Source: Hyphomicrobiales bacterium (GTDB lineage: Bacteria > Pseudomonadota > Alphaproteobacteria > Rhizobiales > Rhizobiaceae). Taken from it: a stretch of 64,000 nt of DNA. The stretch lies in NCBI GenBank assembly GCA_017305935.1, contig JAFKJU010000006.1, positions 248,001 through 312,000 on the forward strand, in the 5' to 3' direction. Under the pieces are notes generated by a model. The model was given only the letters and a program-made list of their open reading frames with translations. It had not been told where the DNA came from and did not search any database. Within the stretch, counting starts at the first letter, position 1, and every line of letters begins with the position of its first letter. The position numbers and the translations under genes were made by a program. Positions 17,517 through 26,886 of this stretch are shown in pieces.

Positions 17517-17614
17517 TCAATTATCCTTTATGTCCGGTCTCTTGCCGGCCCAAACCGGCGATCAGAGTAATTATCTGCTCCACCGAAGAGGAACGGCAAG
17601 GAGCGCCTGAATAG

Positions 17615-18376
17615 TCAGCTTTCCTGCTGCGCCATGCGCAGGAACGCCTTGGTGCGCGGCATGCGCGGCGCGGCGAAAAACTGCTCCGGCGGGGCCTCCT
17701 CGACGATCTGCCCCTGATCCATGAAGATCACGCGATCCGCAACCTGTCGCGCGAACCCCATTTCATGGGTGACCACGATCATCGTCATTCCTTCGGCCGC
17801 AAGAAACCGCATCACTTCCAATACCTCTCCCACCAGCTCGGGATCAAGGGCGCTGGTCGGCTCATCGAACAGCATCGCCTTGGGCTCCATAGCCAGCGCG
17901 CGGGCAATCGCGACGCGCTGTTTCTGCCCTCCCGAAAGCTCCTCCGGCCAGGAATCGACTTTATTCGCCAGCCCGACGCGGTCAAGCAACGCCACGCCGC
18001 GGCGCTCGGCCTCGGCGCGCGTCAGGCCACGAACCCGCACAGGCGCCTCCGCCACATTCCCGAGCACGTTCATATGCGGGAAGAGATTGAAATCCTGAAA
18101 GACCATGCCGAACTCGCGCCGCGTCGCGTCGATCTCTGCACGCGGGCGCGCCACGATACGGCCGCGCACGATATCGCGATAGGCGATCTTGCCGTCCAGC
18201 CTGATCTCGCCCGCTTCCGGTTCCTCCAGATAGTTGATGCAACGCAACAGCGTCGACTTGCCGCTGCCGGAAGGGCCGATGATGCAGATGACATCGCCCT
18301 TCGCCACACTGAGCGAGACGCCCTTGAGAACCTTCAGCTCGCCATAGGATTTCTCGATGCCGTTCAACTCGATCAT
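17615..18376 (-). CDS. Amino-acid-type ABC transporter ATP-binding protein (GlnQ/HisP-like)
   Basis: A 253-residue ATPase of the polar amino-acid transporter class. Walker [22 protein letters not shown]-loop [16 protein letters not shown], signature [14 protein letters not shown], Walker [22 protein letters not shown]-loop VTHEMGFA. It is coupled to the permease by a 4-bp overlap (ATG at 18376 over the permease stop at 18373). With the permease and binding protein it forms a complete importer. The regulator and the neighbouring sugar-acid operon make a carboxylate or opine-like ligand as likely as an amino acid. Confidence 0.92.
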   Translation of the reverse strand: MIELNGIEKSYGELKVLKGVSLSVAKGDVICIIGPSGSGKSTLLRCINYLEEPEAGEIRLDGKIAYRDIVRGRIVARPRAEIDATRREFGMVFQDFNLFPHMNVLGNVAEAPVRVRGLTRAEAERRGVALLDRVGLANKVDSWPEELSGGQKQRVAIARALAMEPKAMLFDEPTSALDPELVGEVLEVMRFLAAEGMTMIVVTHEMGFARQVADRVIFMDQGQIVEEAPPEQFFAAPRMPRTKAFLRMAQQES

Positions 18377-19071
18377 GCCTGTCCGCCCTTCTGGCGCCGC
18401 CGCCTGCGGGCATAGCCGCCGCTGGTCCGTTTTTCCAGCCAGCGCACAAAAAGAGCGGCCGGGTAACCCACACTGAAATACATGATCATGCACACGGTGT
18501 AGATGGTGAAGTACTGATAGGTTCGCGCCGCGATGATCTGCCCCGAAAAGAGAAGTTCTTGCACGGTGACGACCGACGCGAGAGCCGTATCCTTGAAGAG
18601 CGAGATGAAATAGTTGCCAAGCGCCGGTGTCACGGTACGCACGGCCTGCGGCAGGACGATGCGTATGAATGTCTGGCCGCGGGACATGCCCAGCGCCGAA
18701 GCCGCCTGCGTCTGCCCCTTGGGAACCGATTGAATTCCCGCACGGTAGACCTCGCTCAGATAGGCAGTGTAATGCAGCGTCAACGCCACCAGCGCGGCGA
18801 CGAAGCCGTCGAGCCTGATTCCGACACCCGGCAGCACGAAATAAATGTAGACGAGCTGCAGGACGAGGGGGGTGCCGCGCAGCAGCTCGACATAAGTTCC
18901 GCCGACCAGCCTGACCAGGAAATTCCCCGACATTCTGCTCAGCGCCACCGGGATTGCCAGGGTCAAGCTCAACGTGATGACGATCAGCGTCATCAGGATA
19001 GTCATGCCGAAGCCGCGCAGCAGCACGGGATAGTATTCCGCAACAACCGACAGGTTTAGAAGGTCCATCAT
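18373..19071 (-). CDS. Amino-acid-type ABC transporter permease
   Basis: A 232-residue HisMQ-type inner-membrane protein: N-terminal helix ([20 protein letters not shown]), then the EAA cytoplasmic loop [20 protein letters not shown] and [20 protein letters not shown] that docks on the ATPase. About five transmembrane helices. The start MMDLL uses ATG at 19071 or 19068, just after GGGGA. It is the only permease gene in this set, so it probably works as a homodimer. A GC-rich stem-loop separates it from the binding-protein gene. Confidence 0.9.
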   Translation of the reverse strand: MMDLLNLSVVAEYYPVLLRGFGMTILMTLIVITLSLTLAIPVALSRMSGNFLVRLVGGTYVELLRGTPLVLQLVYIYFVLPGVGIRLDGFVAALVALTLHYTAYLSEVYRAGIQSVPKGQTQAASALGMSRGQTFIRIVLPQAVRTVTPALGNYFISLFKDTALASVVTVQELLFSGQIIAARTYQYFTIYTVCMIMYFSVGYPAALFVRWLEKRTSGGYARRRRRQKGGQA

Positions 19072-19089
19072 ATTCCCCGCTTGAGGCAA

Positions 19090-19120
19090 GGCGGGGCAGC
19101 GGCTCAAGGCCGGCCCCGCC
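19090..19120. repeat. Stem-loop between binding-protein and permease genes
   Basis: GGCGGGGC (19090-19097) pairs with GCCCCGCC (19113-19120) around a 15-nt spacer. Hairpins in this position commonly stabilise the binding-protein mRNA and dampen downstream permease expression; that role here is inferred from position only. Confidence 0.45.
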
Positions 19121-19133
19121 CCGAAGGAAGGTT

Positions 19134-20021
19134 TCAGTTCGAAACAGGGAAAAAGAACAGGTTTCGACCCGTCAGGCCATACTTGTGCAAGACGGCGGAA
19201 ACCTTGCCGTTGCCGCGCACCTCCGCAAGCGCTTGGGACATGGCGGTGCGCAGCATGCAATCTTCCTGACGCACGCCATAGCGGGCATAACCATAGCCAT
19301 AGGTGAAGATCAGATCCTCGGGGATCTGCACGCCCGACACCATTTCGATCCCGGTGCCCTTGTTCTCGGCGATATAGGTCGCAACCTTCACGTCATCTTC
19401 GAGAATGACGTCGACCCGGCCCTGCGCAAGGCTGAGGAACTGGTCGGAATCGGTCTGGAAGGGCACGACTTCCACACCCATGGAGCGCAGATATTCATCG
19501 GCGGCCGAACCGGCGATGGCGCCGACCTTGTGCTTCTTGAGATCGTCGAAGCTATGGATTCCGGCAGGATTGCCGCTCTGCACGGTGATCGCCGGACCGT
19601 ACCACCAGCCGGGGCCCGTGAAGCTGATGACCTTCAGCCGGTCGGGAGTGACATGGATGTTTGCGGCAACCATGTCGATGCGCTTCGACAGGAGCGACGG
19701 CGTCAGCGAGCTGAAAGGCGCCACCTCATAGGTGATCTTCTTGACCCCTAGCCAGTCGAGCGCTGCCTCGACGATCTCGACATCCAGACCCGCGGCCTTG
19801 CCGGTGGCCGGATCCAGCGACGTATAGGGCGGACTAGGGCTGATCCCCAGGGTTATGCCATTTGCCAGGGCATTGGCGAGCGAGCTGTCGCCGGCGCAAG
19901 CCTCGAAATTCGGGCTGAACTCGAAGCGAAAGGACGAGGCAGCGTCCTCTGCCCGTGCCGGCGCCGCAAGAAGCCCCGAAAGGGCCAGTGTCATCGCTGC
20001 CAGTGAAGTGGTGAGTCTCAT
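19134..20021 (-). CDS. Extracellular solute-binding protein, family 3
   Basis: A 295-residue periplasmic binding protein. Signal peptide [20 protein letters not shown] then PARAED (cleavage near residue 24). The mature protein has the family 3 pattern: [20 protein letters not shown] then [15 protein letters not shown] near residue 55-80, and [20 protein letters not shown] near 110. An unusual N-terminal insert with one cysteine (FEACAGDSS) pairs plausibly with a late cysteine (EDCMLRT). First gene of the transporter set; its start is 52 bp downstream of the palindrome CCATACGGTATTCCGTAT. Ligand unknown. Confidence 0.92.
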   Translation of the reverse strand: MRLTTSLAAMTLALSGLLAAPARAEDAASSFRFEFSPNFEACAGDSSLANALANGITLGISPSPPYTSLDPATGKAAGLDVEIVEAALDWLGVKKITYEVAPFSSLTPSLLSKRIDMVAANIHVTPDRLKVISFTGPGWWYGPAITVQSGNPAGIHSFDDLKKHKVGAIAGSAADEYLRSMGVEVVPFQTDSDQFLSLAQGRVDVILEDDVKVATYIAENKGTGIEMVSGVQIPEDLIFTYGYGYARYGVRQEDCMLRTAMSQALAEVRGNGKVSAVLHKYGLTGRNLFFFPVSN

Positions 20022-20072
20022 CAGTTTTCCTTCCCAGTTTTGATTTTGCGTTCCTCTATGGAACAGGTTTTA

Positions 20073-20090
20073 CCATACGGTATTCCGTAT
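20073..20090. promoter_or_regulatory. Operator palindrome, copy 1: CCATACGGTATTCCGTAT
   Basis: Contains ATACGG-TATT-CCGTAT, a perfect 6-bp inverted repeat typical of FCD-type GntR operators. It matches 16 of 18 positions of the site at 33694-33711 and lies at the same distance (52 versus 53 bp) from the downstream start codon, which argues strongly for a shared regulator. Confidence 0.7.
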
Positions 20091-20263
20091 TGCCAAGACG
20101 ATGCTAAGCCGTTTCGTCTCCCTTTATCGAGTTGCAACCGCAGGGAGAAGCCCATCTGGAAGCCATAAGTCCTTGTTATTTCGATACCCGACATTGTCAC
20201 AGGATAGTCTTGACCGGGCCGGACCAACCGGCGTCGCGCGGCGGATCACGCCCGGTTTCCCGG

Positions 20264-21013
20264 TCAGATCGTGATGCCACCATCGACATTGATTGCCTGG
20301 CCGGTGATGAAGGCGCCCTCGTCCGACGCCAGAAAGGCGCAGACCGCCGCGATCTCTTCCGCCGTTCCAAGCCTGCCCGAGGGCTGGCGGTCGATGAAGG
20401 ATTGCAGCGCGGCGTCGCGCGAGCCCATCGCCTTGCCCAGTTCGGTTATCCTCTCGTCAAGCGATGGCGAAGCCACGGTTCCCGGGCAGACGGCGTTGGC
20501 GCGGATCCTGCAACCGACATAATCCGCCGCCACGGCCTTGGTGAGCGCGATCACCCCGCCCTTCGCCGCCCCGTAGGCGGCCCGGCGCGGAAAGCCCTTG
20601 ATCGAAGAGGCCACGGAGCCGATGGTGATGATCGAACCGCCATTGGCCTTCATGCCCGGCACCGCGGCGCGCATCACGTGATAGGCGCTGTCGAGGGTGA
20701 TATCGATCGAGCGGCGCCATGCCTGCGGCGAGCATTCCTCGATCGTGCCCTGATGGACGTAGCCGACGGCGTGAACGAGAATGTCGATCCGCTCGAATTG
20801 CACGAAATAGGCATCGACGGCCGCCATGTCGGTGGCGTCCAGAACGGCGGTGCGCATGCCGGAAAGGCTGGAGACGGTCGCCGCATTCAGATCGCTGGCG
20901 AACACATCGGCTCCTTCCGCCGAAAGACGCTCGGCGACGGCGCGGCCGATGCCCTGTCCCGCCGCGGTGACCACCGCGACGCGGCCGCGCAGCCGCTGCG
21001 CCACCCCGCTCAT
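20264..21013 (-). CDS. SDR oxidoreductase, 2-keto-3-deoxy-L-fuconate dehydrogenase-like
   Basis: A 249-residue short-chain dehydrogenase. NAD-binding motif TAAGQGIG at residues about 16-23, acidic residue after strand 2 (FASDLNAAT, suggesting NAD preference), catalytic S...Y-x3-K with YGAAK, and the stretch NAVCPGTVASPSLDERI. The TAAGQGIG and CPGTVxxPSLxERI pair is characteristic of the BDH2-like group that includes 2-keto-3-deoxy-L-fuconate and -rhamnonate dehydrogenases. The next gene upstream is an FAH-family hydrolase (4-bp ATGA overlap), exactly the enzyme that acts after such a dehydrogenase in the diketo pathway. Last gene of the long operon. Confidence 0.8.
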   Translation of the reverse strand: MSGVAQRLRGRVAVVTAAGQGIGRAVAERLSAEGADVFASDLNAATVSSLSGMRTAVLDATDMAAVDAYFVQFERIDILVHAVGYVHQGTIEECSPQAWRRSIDITLDSAYHVMRAAVPGMKANGGSIITIGSVASSIKGFPRRAAYGAAKGGVIALTKAVAADYVGCRIRANAVCPGTVASPSLDERITELGKAMGSRDAALQSFIDRQPSGRLGTAEEIAAVCAFLASDEGAFITGQAINVDGGITI

Positions 21014-21870
21014 TGCGGCCTCCCGGCGCTAATCGGCGTCACGATCTGCCGCTGTTGACCGAGCCCGGCAATTCCCAGCCGAACCTCATTGCCAGGCGCC
21101 AGCCAGCGCTGCGGTTTCATGCCAAGTCCCACGCCCGGCGGCGTGCCGGTGCAAATGAGATCGCCGGGCAGCAATTCGCAGAATTCACTCATATAGGAGA
21201 TGATCGTCGCCACATCGAAGATCATCTTCGCGGTGGTGCCGGTCTGCATGCGAACGCCATTTACCTCAAGCCACATGTCGAGCTGCCCGGCATCGCCCAG
21301 CTCATCCGGGCTGGCGATGAACGGACCGGTCGGGCAAAAATTCGGGAAGCTCTTGCCCTTGATCCATTGGCCGCCGCGCTCGGTCTGCCACGCCCGTTCC
21401 GAAACGTCATTGACCACGGTATAGCCCAGCACATGGTCGAGCGCGGCCTGCTTCGCGATGCCAAGCCCGCCCTTGCCGATGACCACGCCCAGTTCGACCT
21501 CCCAGTCGAGCTTCGTCATCCTGTCGCTCCACAGGATCGGGTCTTCCGCCCCGCAATAGGTGGAGGAGCCCTTCGAGAACAGGATCGGTTCCTCCGGTAT
21601 CGGCATTCCTGATTCCTCGGCATGATCGGAGTAGTTCAGGCCGATGCACCAGATGTTGCGCGGGCTGGCGATGGGGGGCAAGAGACGCGCGTGACGCCGG
21701 TCTACCTCGGGGAAAGTCGCGGGATCAGCATCGGCCAGCAGATCCTTCAGCGCGGCGGCGGTATCAGCGGTAAAATCCGCAACCCGTTTGGAAACATCAC
21801 GGGCCCGCTCCTCGCGGTCGAGCAAACATGGAATGACGCGCCCTGCGCTTTCGAGTCGAAGAAGTTTCAT
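21010..21870 (-). CDS. Fumarylacetoacetate hydrolase family protein (diketo-deoxy-sugar-acid hydrolase-like)
   Basis: A 286-residue FAH-family hydrolase. N-terminal MKLLRLESAGRVIPCLLDRE, then the active-site block NIWCIGLNYSDHAEESGMPI and EPILFSKGSSTYCG, with the metal-binding Glu pair in LDWEVELGVVIGKGG. The C-terminal signature CTGTPPGVGLGMKPQRWL is present. This subgroup includes 2,4-diketo-3-deoxy-L-fuconate and -rhamnonate hydrolases, which release pyruvate and lactate. Coupled to the downstream KDF-dehydrogenase-like SDR. It is 79 bp after the SMP-30 gene, the widest gap near the operon end. Confidence 0.85.
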   Translation of the reverse strand: MKLLRLESAGRVIPCLLDREERARDVSKRVADFTADTAAALKDLLADADPATFPEVDRRHARLLPPIASPRNIWCIGLNYSDHAEESGMPIPEEPILFSKGSSTYCGAEDPILWSDRMTKLDWEVELGVVIGKGGLGIAKQAALDHVLGYTVVNDVSERAWQTERGGQWIKGKSFPNFCPTGPFIASPDELGDAGQLDMWLEVNGVRMQTGTTAKMIFDVATIISYMSEFCELLPGDLICTGTPPGVGLGMKPQRWLAPGNEVRLGIAGLGQQRQIVTPISAGRPQ

Positions 21871-21949
21871 GGTCCTGCCTTTCTGAAAGGATCGGTATCA
21901 TGGGGCGGGATGTGCCTTCGCGCACCGCCGCTCCCAATTTGGGAAAAAC

Positions 21950-22843
21950 TCAGCCTGAATGGCCGGAGCCGTCCAGACGCAGGACGGGTTCCGCCCGTCC
22001 CTGCGCCGTCCGGTTCGCTTCGTTCAGGCGTCGGACGAACGTCATGCCGGCAAACGGATCGCGGGCGCGCTCTTCGTTCATCAAGCCCTCGAAAGCGGAG
22101 GTGACGAAAAGCGTATCGAAATGCGCGCCGCCGAATGCCGGGCAGGAAACCTGGCGTGCCGAAAAATGCTCCGTGCGGATCAGTTGGCCATCCGGATCAT
22201 GGCAGGCGACCGTGCCTGCGCCCCAGAGCGCAATCCAGAGATTGCCCGAAGCGTCAGTCACCGCCCCATCCGGCCATGCGCCGCTGGCGGAAAGATCGAG
22301 AAAGACGCTCGCCTCTCCCTTGGGCCAGCCTTCGGCATCGACTTCCTGGACCATGACGGTATGGCGCGTGGTGTCGGCGAAATAGGCGCGGCCGCGTGGA
22401 CGATCGAAGCAGATCGCATTGGGAATGGTCAGCCCGGCGGCGACGCGGCGAAAACGTCCTTGGCGCCATCGCCAGATTTCCCCCGCACCCCGCGTTTCGT
22501 CGGGCGCCATGCGGCTGATCCAGAAGCCGCCCCATGGATCGGCCCGCCCATCATTCGTCACCAAGCCGCCGTCATCGGGAAATCCCGCCACCACGCCTGT
22601 CGACCCGCTTTCGAGGTCCAGCCAAAGCAGCCCGCCGGTGGCGCCCAGGAGAAGCCGGTTCGTACCGAGGATCGCCGCCGCGGAGGCGCGAACCGGCAAG
22701 GTGCGCTCGCGCGCTCCTGCGGCCCCGCGCGACAGCAGGCGCCGCGCGGGTATGTCGAACCAGAACAGCTCGGCCCGCGCCGGGTGCCACAAGGCACCCT
22801 CGCCCAGCTCGCAACTGCGCTGGTCGAATACAGCGCTTTCCAT
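21950..22843 (-). CDS. SMP-30/gluconolactonase/LRE family lactonase
   Basis: A 297-residue six-bladed beta-propeller lactonase. Metal-ligand positions are visible: Glu in CELGEGALWHPARAELFWFD, Asn-Asp in GGLVTNDGRADPWGGFWISR, and Asp in SGAWPDGAVTDASGNLWIA. It opens sugar lactones produced by sugar dehydrogenases. ATG at 22843 follows GGGGGAG by 6 bp and is preferred; a TTG at 22870 overlapping the upstream SDR stop is in frame. Between a sugar-type SDR and dehydratases in the operon it fits the lactone hydrolysis step of the pathway. Confidence 0.88.
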   Translation of the reverse strand: MESAVFDQRSCELGEGALWHPARAELFWFDIPARRLLSRGAAGARERTLPVRASAAAILGTNRLLLGATGGLLWLDLESGSTGVVAGFPDDGGLVTNDGRADPWGGFWISRMAPDETRGAGEIWRWRQGRFRRVAAGLTIPNAICFDRPRGRAYFADTTRHTVMVQEVDAEGWPKGEASVFLDLSASGAWPDGAVTDASGNLWIALWGAGTVACHDPDGQLIRTEHFSARQVSCPAFGGAHFDTLFVTSAFEGLMNEERARDPFAGMTFVRRLNEANRTAQGRAEPVLRLDGSGHSG

Positions 22844-22866
22844 CGCCCGCTCCCCCGCCCCTGAGG

Positions 22867-23610
22867 TCAATAGGTCGCCCGCCCACCGGAAAGGTCGAAG
22901 ACAGCGCCGGTGGTGAAGGAGTTTTCCTCCGAGACCAGCCAGGCCACCATGCTGGCGACCTCGTCCACCTCCAGGAAACGGCCACGCGGAATCTTCGACA
23001 GCATGTAGTCTATATGCTCCTGCTTCATCTGATCGAAGATCGGGGTGCGGGCGGCCGCGGGCGTGATGCAGTTGACGGCGATGTTCCTGCCGGCCAGTTC
23101 CTTGCCCAGAGATTTCGTCAGCGCGATCACGCCCGCTTTCGCGGCGGAATAGGCCGATGCGTTGGGGTTGCCCTCTTTTCCGGCGATCGAGGCGATATTG
23201 ACGATACGGCCATAACCGCGCGCCTCCATGCCCGGAACGAGCGCCTTGTTCACATTGAACGTCCCGATCAGGTTGATTTCCACGACCCGGCGCCAGTCCT
23301 CATCCGGGTAATCGGCAAGCCGATGGTTTGGTCCGGCTATGCCGGCCGAGTTCACCAGGATGTCGATGTGGCCGAGCCGTGCCCCCGTCGCGTCCAGCGC
23401 GGCCGCAACCGAGGACACGTCGGCGATGTCCACGCAGACCGCCGACACCCCCGGCAATTGCGCGGCCGCCGCCTCGGCGGCTTGCGCGTTGACATCCCAG
23501 ATCGCCACTTTCGCGCCGGAGGCAACCAGGCGTTTTGCGACCGCAAGGCCGATGCCCTGGCCGCCTCCGGTCACGACCGCCGTGCGGCCCTCAAGATCTA
23601 TCCTGTTCAT
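22867..23610 (-). CDS. SDR oxidoreductase (sugar or 3-oxo-acid dehydrogenase-like)
   Basis: A 247-residue classical SDR: TGGGQGIG cofactor motif, IWDVN after strand 2 (Asp favours NAD), NSAGIAGPN, catalytic YSAAK and NCITPAAARTPIFDQM. ATG at 23610 gives normal family length; a GTG at 23631 in frame overlaps the stop of the upstream dehydratase gene, so translational coupling is possible. Its position between a dehydratase and an SMP-30 lactonase fits oxidation of a sugar to its lactone, but oxidation of a downstream keto acid is also possible. Confidence 0.85.
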   Translation of the reverse strand: MNRIDLEGRTAVVTGGGQGIGLAVAKRLVASGAKVAIWDVNAQAAEAAAAQLPGVSAVCVDIADVSSVAAALDATGARLGHIDILVNSAGIAGPNHRLADYPDEDWRRVVEINLIGTFNVNKALVPGMEARGYGRIVNIASIAGKEGNPNASAYSAAKAGVIALTKSLGKELAGRNIAVNCITPAAARTPIFDQMKQEHIDYMLSKIPRGRFLEVDEVASMVAWLVSEENSFTTGAVFDLSGGRATY

Positions 23611-23627
23611 CTCACTGTCTCCCCGGC

Positions 23628-24803
23628 TCACATTGCGCTCTTGAAAAGGCTTTTGCCCGCCACGCGGATTTCGACATCCACCCGGTATCTGGCGATGGCG
23701 GCGGGATCGATCTCGATTCCGAGGCCGGGTGCGTCCGGCACATGGATGAGGCCTTCGGCGTCGGGCATGATGCGGGTTAGCGTCAGTTCCCGGGCAAGCG
23801 GCTGAAGTCCGGTCGGGTACTCGCAGATCCGATGATCCCTAAGCCCGGCAAAGGGTTGCAGAGACGCCGAGAGCGCAAGGTTCGAGGTGAAGGTGTGGTT
23901 CACATAGGTCACCCCTTTCGCGGCGGCATGATCGGCGACCGCCTTGGCCGGGCCAAGGCCGCCGATCCTGCCGCAGTCGATCTGGATGTAGCGCACGCCG
24001 CCAAAATCGATCAGATGTTCGGCCATCTGCCGGTTATGGGCAGCCTCGCCGCCTGCGATCCCGACCCCTGCCGCCGCGGCACGCTGCGAGAGCGCGTGAT
24101 AGGCCGACAGCGACTGCCCGCCGAAGGGCTCCTCGAAGAAGGTGACCCGGTTGCGTTCCATGGCCTTGAGCCGGGCGGAAGCCGCTTCCACGTCCTCGAC
24201 GAACACCTGCCCCGCATCGACCAGGAGAATGCCGTCGGCCCCCAGCCCCTCGCGGGCAGCATCGAGCTGAAGCGCGTCACTCTCGGGCGACTCCCCGAAC
24301 GGCGCCCAGCCGAATTTTGCAGCCTGAAAACCCTGCTCGCGGATGTCACGCGCCCGCTCGAAGGTCTCCGCCGGGGTGGCGCCGAAAAGGACCGAGGCAT
24401 AGGGCAGCTTCGGCCAGGCGCGGGAATAGCCGAGAAGTTTCCAGGCCGGTTCGCCCCGCGCCTTTCCCAGCAGATCCCAGAGCGCCATCTCGATCCCGGA
24501 CCAGGTGTGCGCGGCCTGCAGCAGATCCATCGAATAATAGGCCACATCGGCAGCGATGGCGTGGATATCCTCGGGCGCGTTCAGATCGCGCCCGAGGACC
24601 GACGCCGAGACGGACCGGCAGGCGCCATGAGACATGGGCGTCACGAATGCGGCAATGGATACCAGCGGCGAGGCCTCGCATTCGCCCCAGCCGATCAAAC
24701 CTCCGGCCGAGACCCGGACGACAAGCGCATCCTGGCTGCCGTCCGCTGCGGTTGTGACCTCCGGCATCGACAGATAGAAGAAATCCACGCCTTCGATTTT
24801 CAT
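23628..24803 (-). CDS. Mandelate racemase/muconate lactonizing enzyme family dehydratase (copy 1)
   Basis: A 391-residue enolase-superfamily protein. N-terminal capping domain (KIEGVDFFYLSMPE...), then barrel strand 2 Lys in QAAKFGWAPFGESPES, metal ligands Asp in LLVDAGQVF, Glu in VTFFEEPFGGQ and Glu in GIAGGEAAHNRQMAE, the Asp of the His-Asp dyad in YIQIDCGRIGGLGPA, and its His in YVNHTFTSNLALSASL. These enzymes dehydrate acid sugars by taking the proton next to the carboxylate. It overlaps the mutarotase-like gene and the next SDR by 4 bp each. It is a paralogue of the second MR-type gene two genes away; exact sugar acid unknown. Confidence 0.88.
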   Translation of the reverse strand: MKIEGVDFFYLSMPEVTTAADGSQDALVVRVSAGGLIGWGECEASPLVSIAAFVTPMSHGACRSVSASVLGRDLNAPEDIHAIAADVAYYSMDLLQAAHTWSGIEMALWDLLGKARGEPAWKLLGYSRAWPKLPYASVLFGATPAETFERARDIREQGFQAAKFGWAPFGESPESDALQLDAAREGLGADGILLVDAGQVFVEDVEAASARLKAMERNRVTFFEEPFGGQSLSAYHALSQRAAAAGVGIAGGEAAHNRQMAEHLIDFGGVRYIQIDCGRIGGLGPAKAVADHAAAKGVTYVNHTFTSNLALSASLQPFAGLRDHRICEYPTGLQPLARELTLTRIMPDAEGLIHVPDAPGLGIEIDPAAIARYRVDVEIRVAGKSLFKSAM

Positions 24804-25702
24804 GATTGAGTATTCTCCGGGGAATAGGGGACAAGGCGCAGGGTGATCGTGCCGGACAGGCAGTCACCGGGCGCGAGGATATGGGCGCCAAGGGCGCCGG
24901 GATCGGTTTCGAGCCCGTCGAAACCGCAGGGCGGACATGTCTGGGGCTCCAGACAGAAGGTTTCGGGATCCGCTTGGGGGCTGTAGAGCATCAGCCGCGA
25001 AAAAACCGGATCGGCGGAAAGCGCGAGGCTGAGCCCGATGGCCGGCCAGTCGATCCGCGCCTCGCCCTCCCAGCCCTCATAGCATTCGTTGAGCCCACGG
25101 CGCGGAACAGGATGCGGGCCGCTGAAATCGAGCTCCGGCGGCAGGCACGCCTGCCCCACAGCCTCGCCTTCCGGGGTCAGACGCCATCGTCCGCCCGCGC
25201 GGAACCGGACCTGCGACGCGCCATGGCGAGGAAACCACGGATGCAGACCCATGCTGAAGGGCATCGGCGAAGCGGCGTCGTTCGTCACGCAGAGCGTGAT
25301 GGAAAGCGCCGTCGCCGTTAGCGTGAACCTTTGCTCCGCCCGGTAACGCCAGACGCCATCCTCGGCATCCAGCCGCAGAAGCGCGGTGTCGGCGGATTGC
25401 GCCGCGACCCGCCAGGGCATGCGCCAGCCGGATCCATGGAAATTCAACCGCGCCGGCGGCATGTTCGGCGCCACGCTGTACGTCTGCCCGCCAAAGCGGA
25501 AGCTGTTGTCCCGCAGGCAGTTCGCGAATGGCAGCATCGGAAAACAGGCGGCGTGAAGCGCATCGTTCGCGGCTTCGGGCAGGGGGCGCATGAGTGCGAA
25601 ACATGCGTCCTTCTCATGCAGCCAGAAGCCTGCGACCGCGCCACCGCTTTCCGGCGCAAGCGCGAGCCGCAGCCCCCCCGATGTCAGCGCAAGGCCGCTC
25701 AT
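24800..25702 (-). CDS. Aldose 1-epimerase (mutarotase) family protein
   Basis: A 300-residue galactose-mutarotase-fold protein. Blocks recognised: CFPMLPFANCLRDNSFRFGG (the PFxNRI/V-like sugar-binding loop), NFHGSGWRMPWRV (with the conserved His), SMGLHPWFPRHG with the catalytic-type His-Pro-Trp-Phe, and FCLEPQTCPPCGF with the catalytic Glu. It interconverts sugar anomers. Both ends overlap neighbours by 4 bp, between two MR-family dehydratases. Such a mutarotase at the head of an oxidative pathway supplies the dehydrogenase with the right anomer. Confidence 0.82.
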   Translation of the reverse strand: MSGLALTSGGLRLALAPESGGAVAGFWLHEKDACFALMRPLPEAANDALHAACFPMLPFANCLRDNSFRFGGQTYSVAPNMPPARLNFHGSGWRMPWRVAAQSADTALLRLDAEDGVWRYRAEQRFTLTATALSITLCVTNDAASPMPFSMGLHPWFPRHGASQVRFRAGGRWRLTPEGEAVGQACLPPELDFSGPHPVPRRGLNECYEGWEGEARIDWPAIGLSLALSADPVFSRLMLYSPQADPETFCLEPQTCPPCGFDGLETDPGALGAHILAPGDCLSGTITLRLVPYSPENTQS

Positions 25703-26850
25703 GCCTCGCTCAGAAGGGCGACGGTTTCGGGATCGGCGGAAAGCTCGGCCAGACCCTGCGCCTTCAGCCGGAGACCGAGGCCGGGCGCCTGCGGAATTTC
25801 AAGCATTCCTTCGGCATCCAGCGTCCACGGCGTCTCGACGATGTCGTCGATATAGGGCGACCCGCCGATGAACTCGACCATATCGGTATGGGGAAACGCG
25901 GCGGAGAGATGCAGATCGGCGGCAAGCCCGACGGCGGTATTCCAGCCGTGACCGATATAGCGGATGCCAAAATCCTCCGCCATGCGCGCGATGCGCAATT
26001 GCTCGGTTATACCGCCGACCTTGGTCACGTCCGGCTGAACGATATCGAGCGCGCGAGCCTCGAACCAGGGCAGGAACGACTGCCGCCGCGTCAGGCATTC
26101 GCCGCCGGCAATCGGCACCGGGCTTTGCAGCCGCAATTGCCGGAAATCATCCAGCGCATCCGGATGCAACGCTTCCTCGAACCACGCGATGTCGTAATCC
26201 TTCAGCATCCGCGCGGTATTCAGCGCCCATTTCAGCCCGTTCGGCCACCAGGCATCGGATGCGCCGGCATCGACCATCAGCCGGCAATCCTCGCCGGCGC
26301 CTTCCCGGGCGGCGCGCACGATGGCCTCATCGAGCCTGGGGTCGTCGCGCCGTCCGAACGGGCCCCAACCGATCTTGATCGCGCGGAAACCCTGGGCGCG
26401 GAAATGGGCGGTGCGCTCGCGCATCAGGTCCGGCTCTTCCATCAGGATCGAGGCATAGGCCCGAACCTTGTCGCGGTGGCTGCCGCCCAGCAGCCTGTGC
26501 AGCGGCTGCCCGCAAGCTTTGCCGAACAGATCCCAGAGCGCGATGTCGATGCCGGAGATCACATGCGTCAGCGTGCCGCCGCGCCCCATCCAGAACGTGT
26601 TCTGATGCAGTTTCTCGCTGACGCGCATCGGCTCGACCGCGCTTTCGCCGATGAGAAGCGGACGCAGCACATCCAGCCCGGCCTTGACCAGCCGGGCGTC
26701 CGTGAAAACGGAACCGACCCCCGTCTTCCCGCTTTCAGTCCGCACGAGCACCAGCGCATGGATTGAATCTTCGGGCCGGATCTCGTTCGACCAGCCGCCT
26801 TTGGGGGATTTTCCGAAGAGGCCCAGTGCCTCGACTTTCACGATCTTCAT
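25699..26850 (-). CDS. Mandelate racemase/muconate lactonizing enzyme family dehydratase (copy 2)
   Basis: A 383-residue enolase-superfamily protein. Barrel motifs: Lys in RAIKIGWGPFGRRDD, metal ligands in RLMVDAGAS, WFEEALHPD and IAGGECLTRRQSF, Asp in DIVQPDVTKVGGIT and His in IRYIGHGWNTAVGLA. The His in GHGWN is the expected acid catalyst. It differs enough from copy 1 (same operon) to suggest a different substrate or epimer. Starts 36 bp after the SDR stop upstream; the 3' end overlaps the mutarotase gene by 4 bp. The region also has a leading KSPKGGWSNEIRPEDSIHA stretch typical of the acid-sugar dehydratase group. Confidence 0.88.
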   Translation of the reverse strand: MKIVKVEALGLFGKSPKGGWSNEIRPEDSIHALVLVRTESGKTGVGSVFTDARLVKAGLDVLRPLLIGESAVEPMRVSEKLHQNTFWMGRGGTLTHVISGIDIALWDLFGKACGQPLHRLLGGSHRDKVRAYASILMEEPDLMRERTAHFRAQGFRAIKIGWGPFGRRDDPRLDEAIVRAAREGAGEDCRLMVDAGASDAWWPNGLKWALNTARMLKDYDIAWFEEALHPDALDDFRQLRLQSPVPIAGGECLTRRQSFLPWFEARALDIVQPDVTKVGGITEQLRIARMAEDFGIRYIGHGWNTAVGLAADLHLSAAFPHTDMVEFIGGSPYIDDIVETPWTLDAEGMLEIPQAPGLGLRLKAQGLAELSADPETVALLSEA

Positions 26851-26886
26851 GCTTGCCTCAAAAGGTCAGATAAGGAGAAGGAAGGG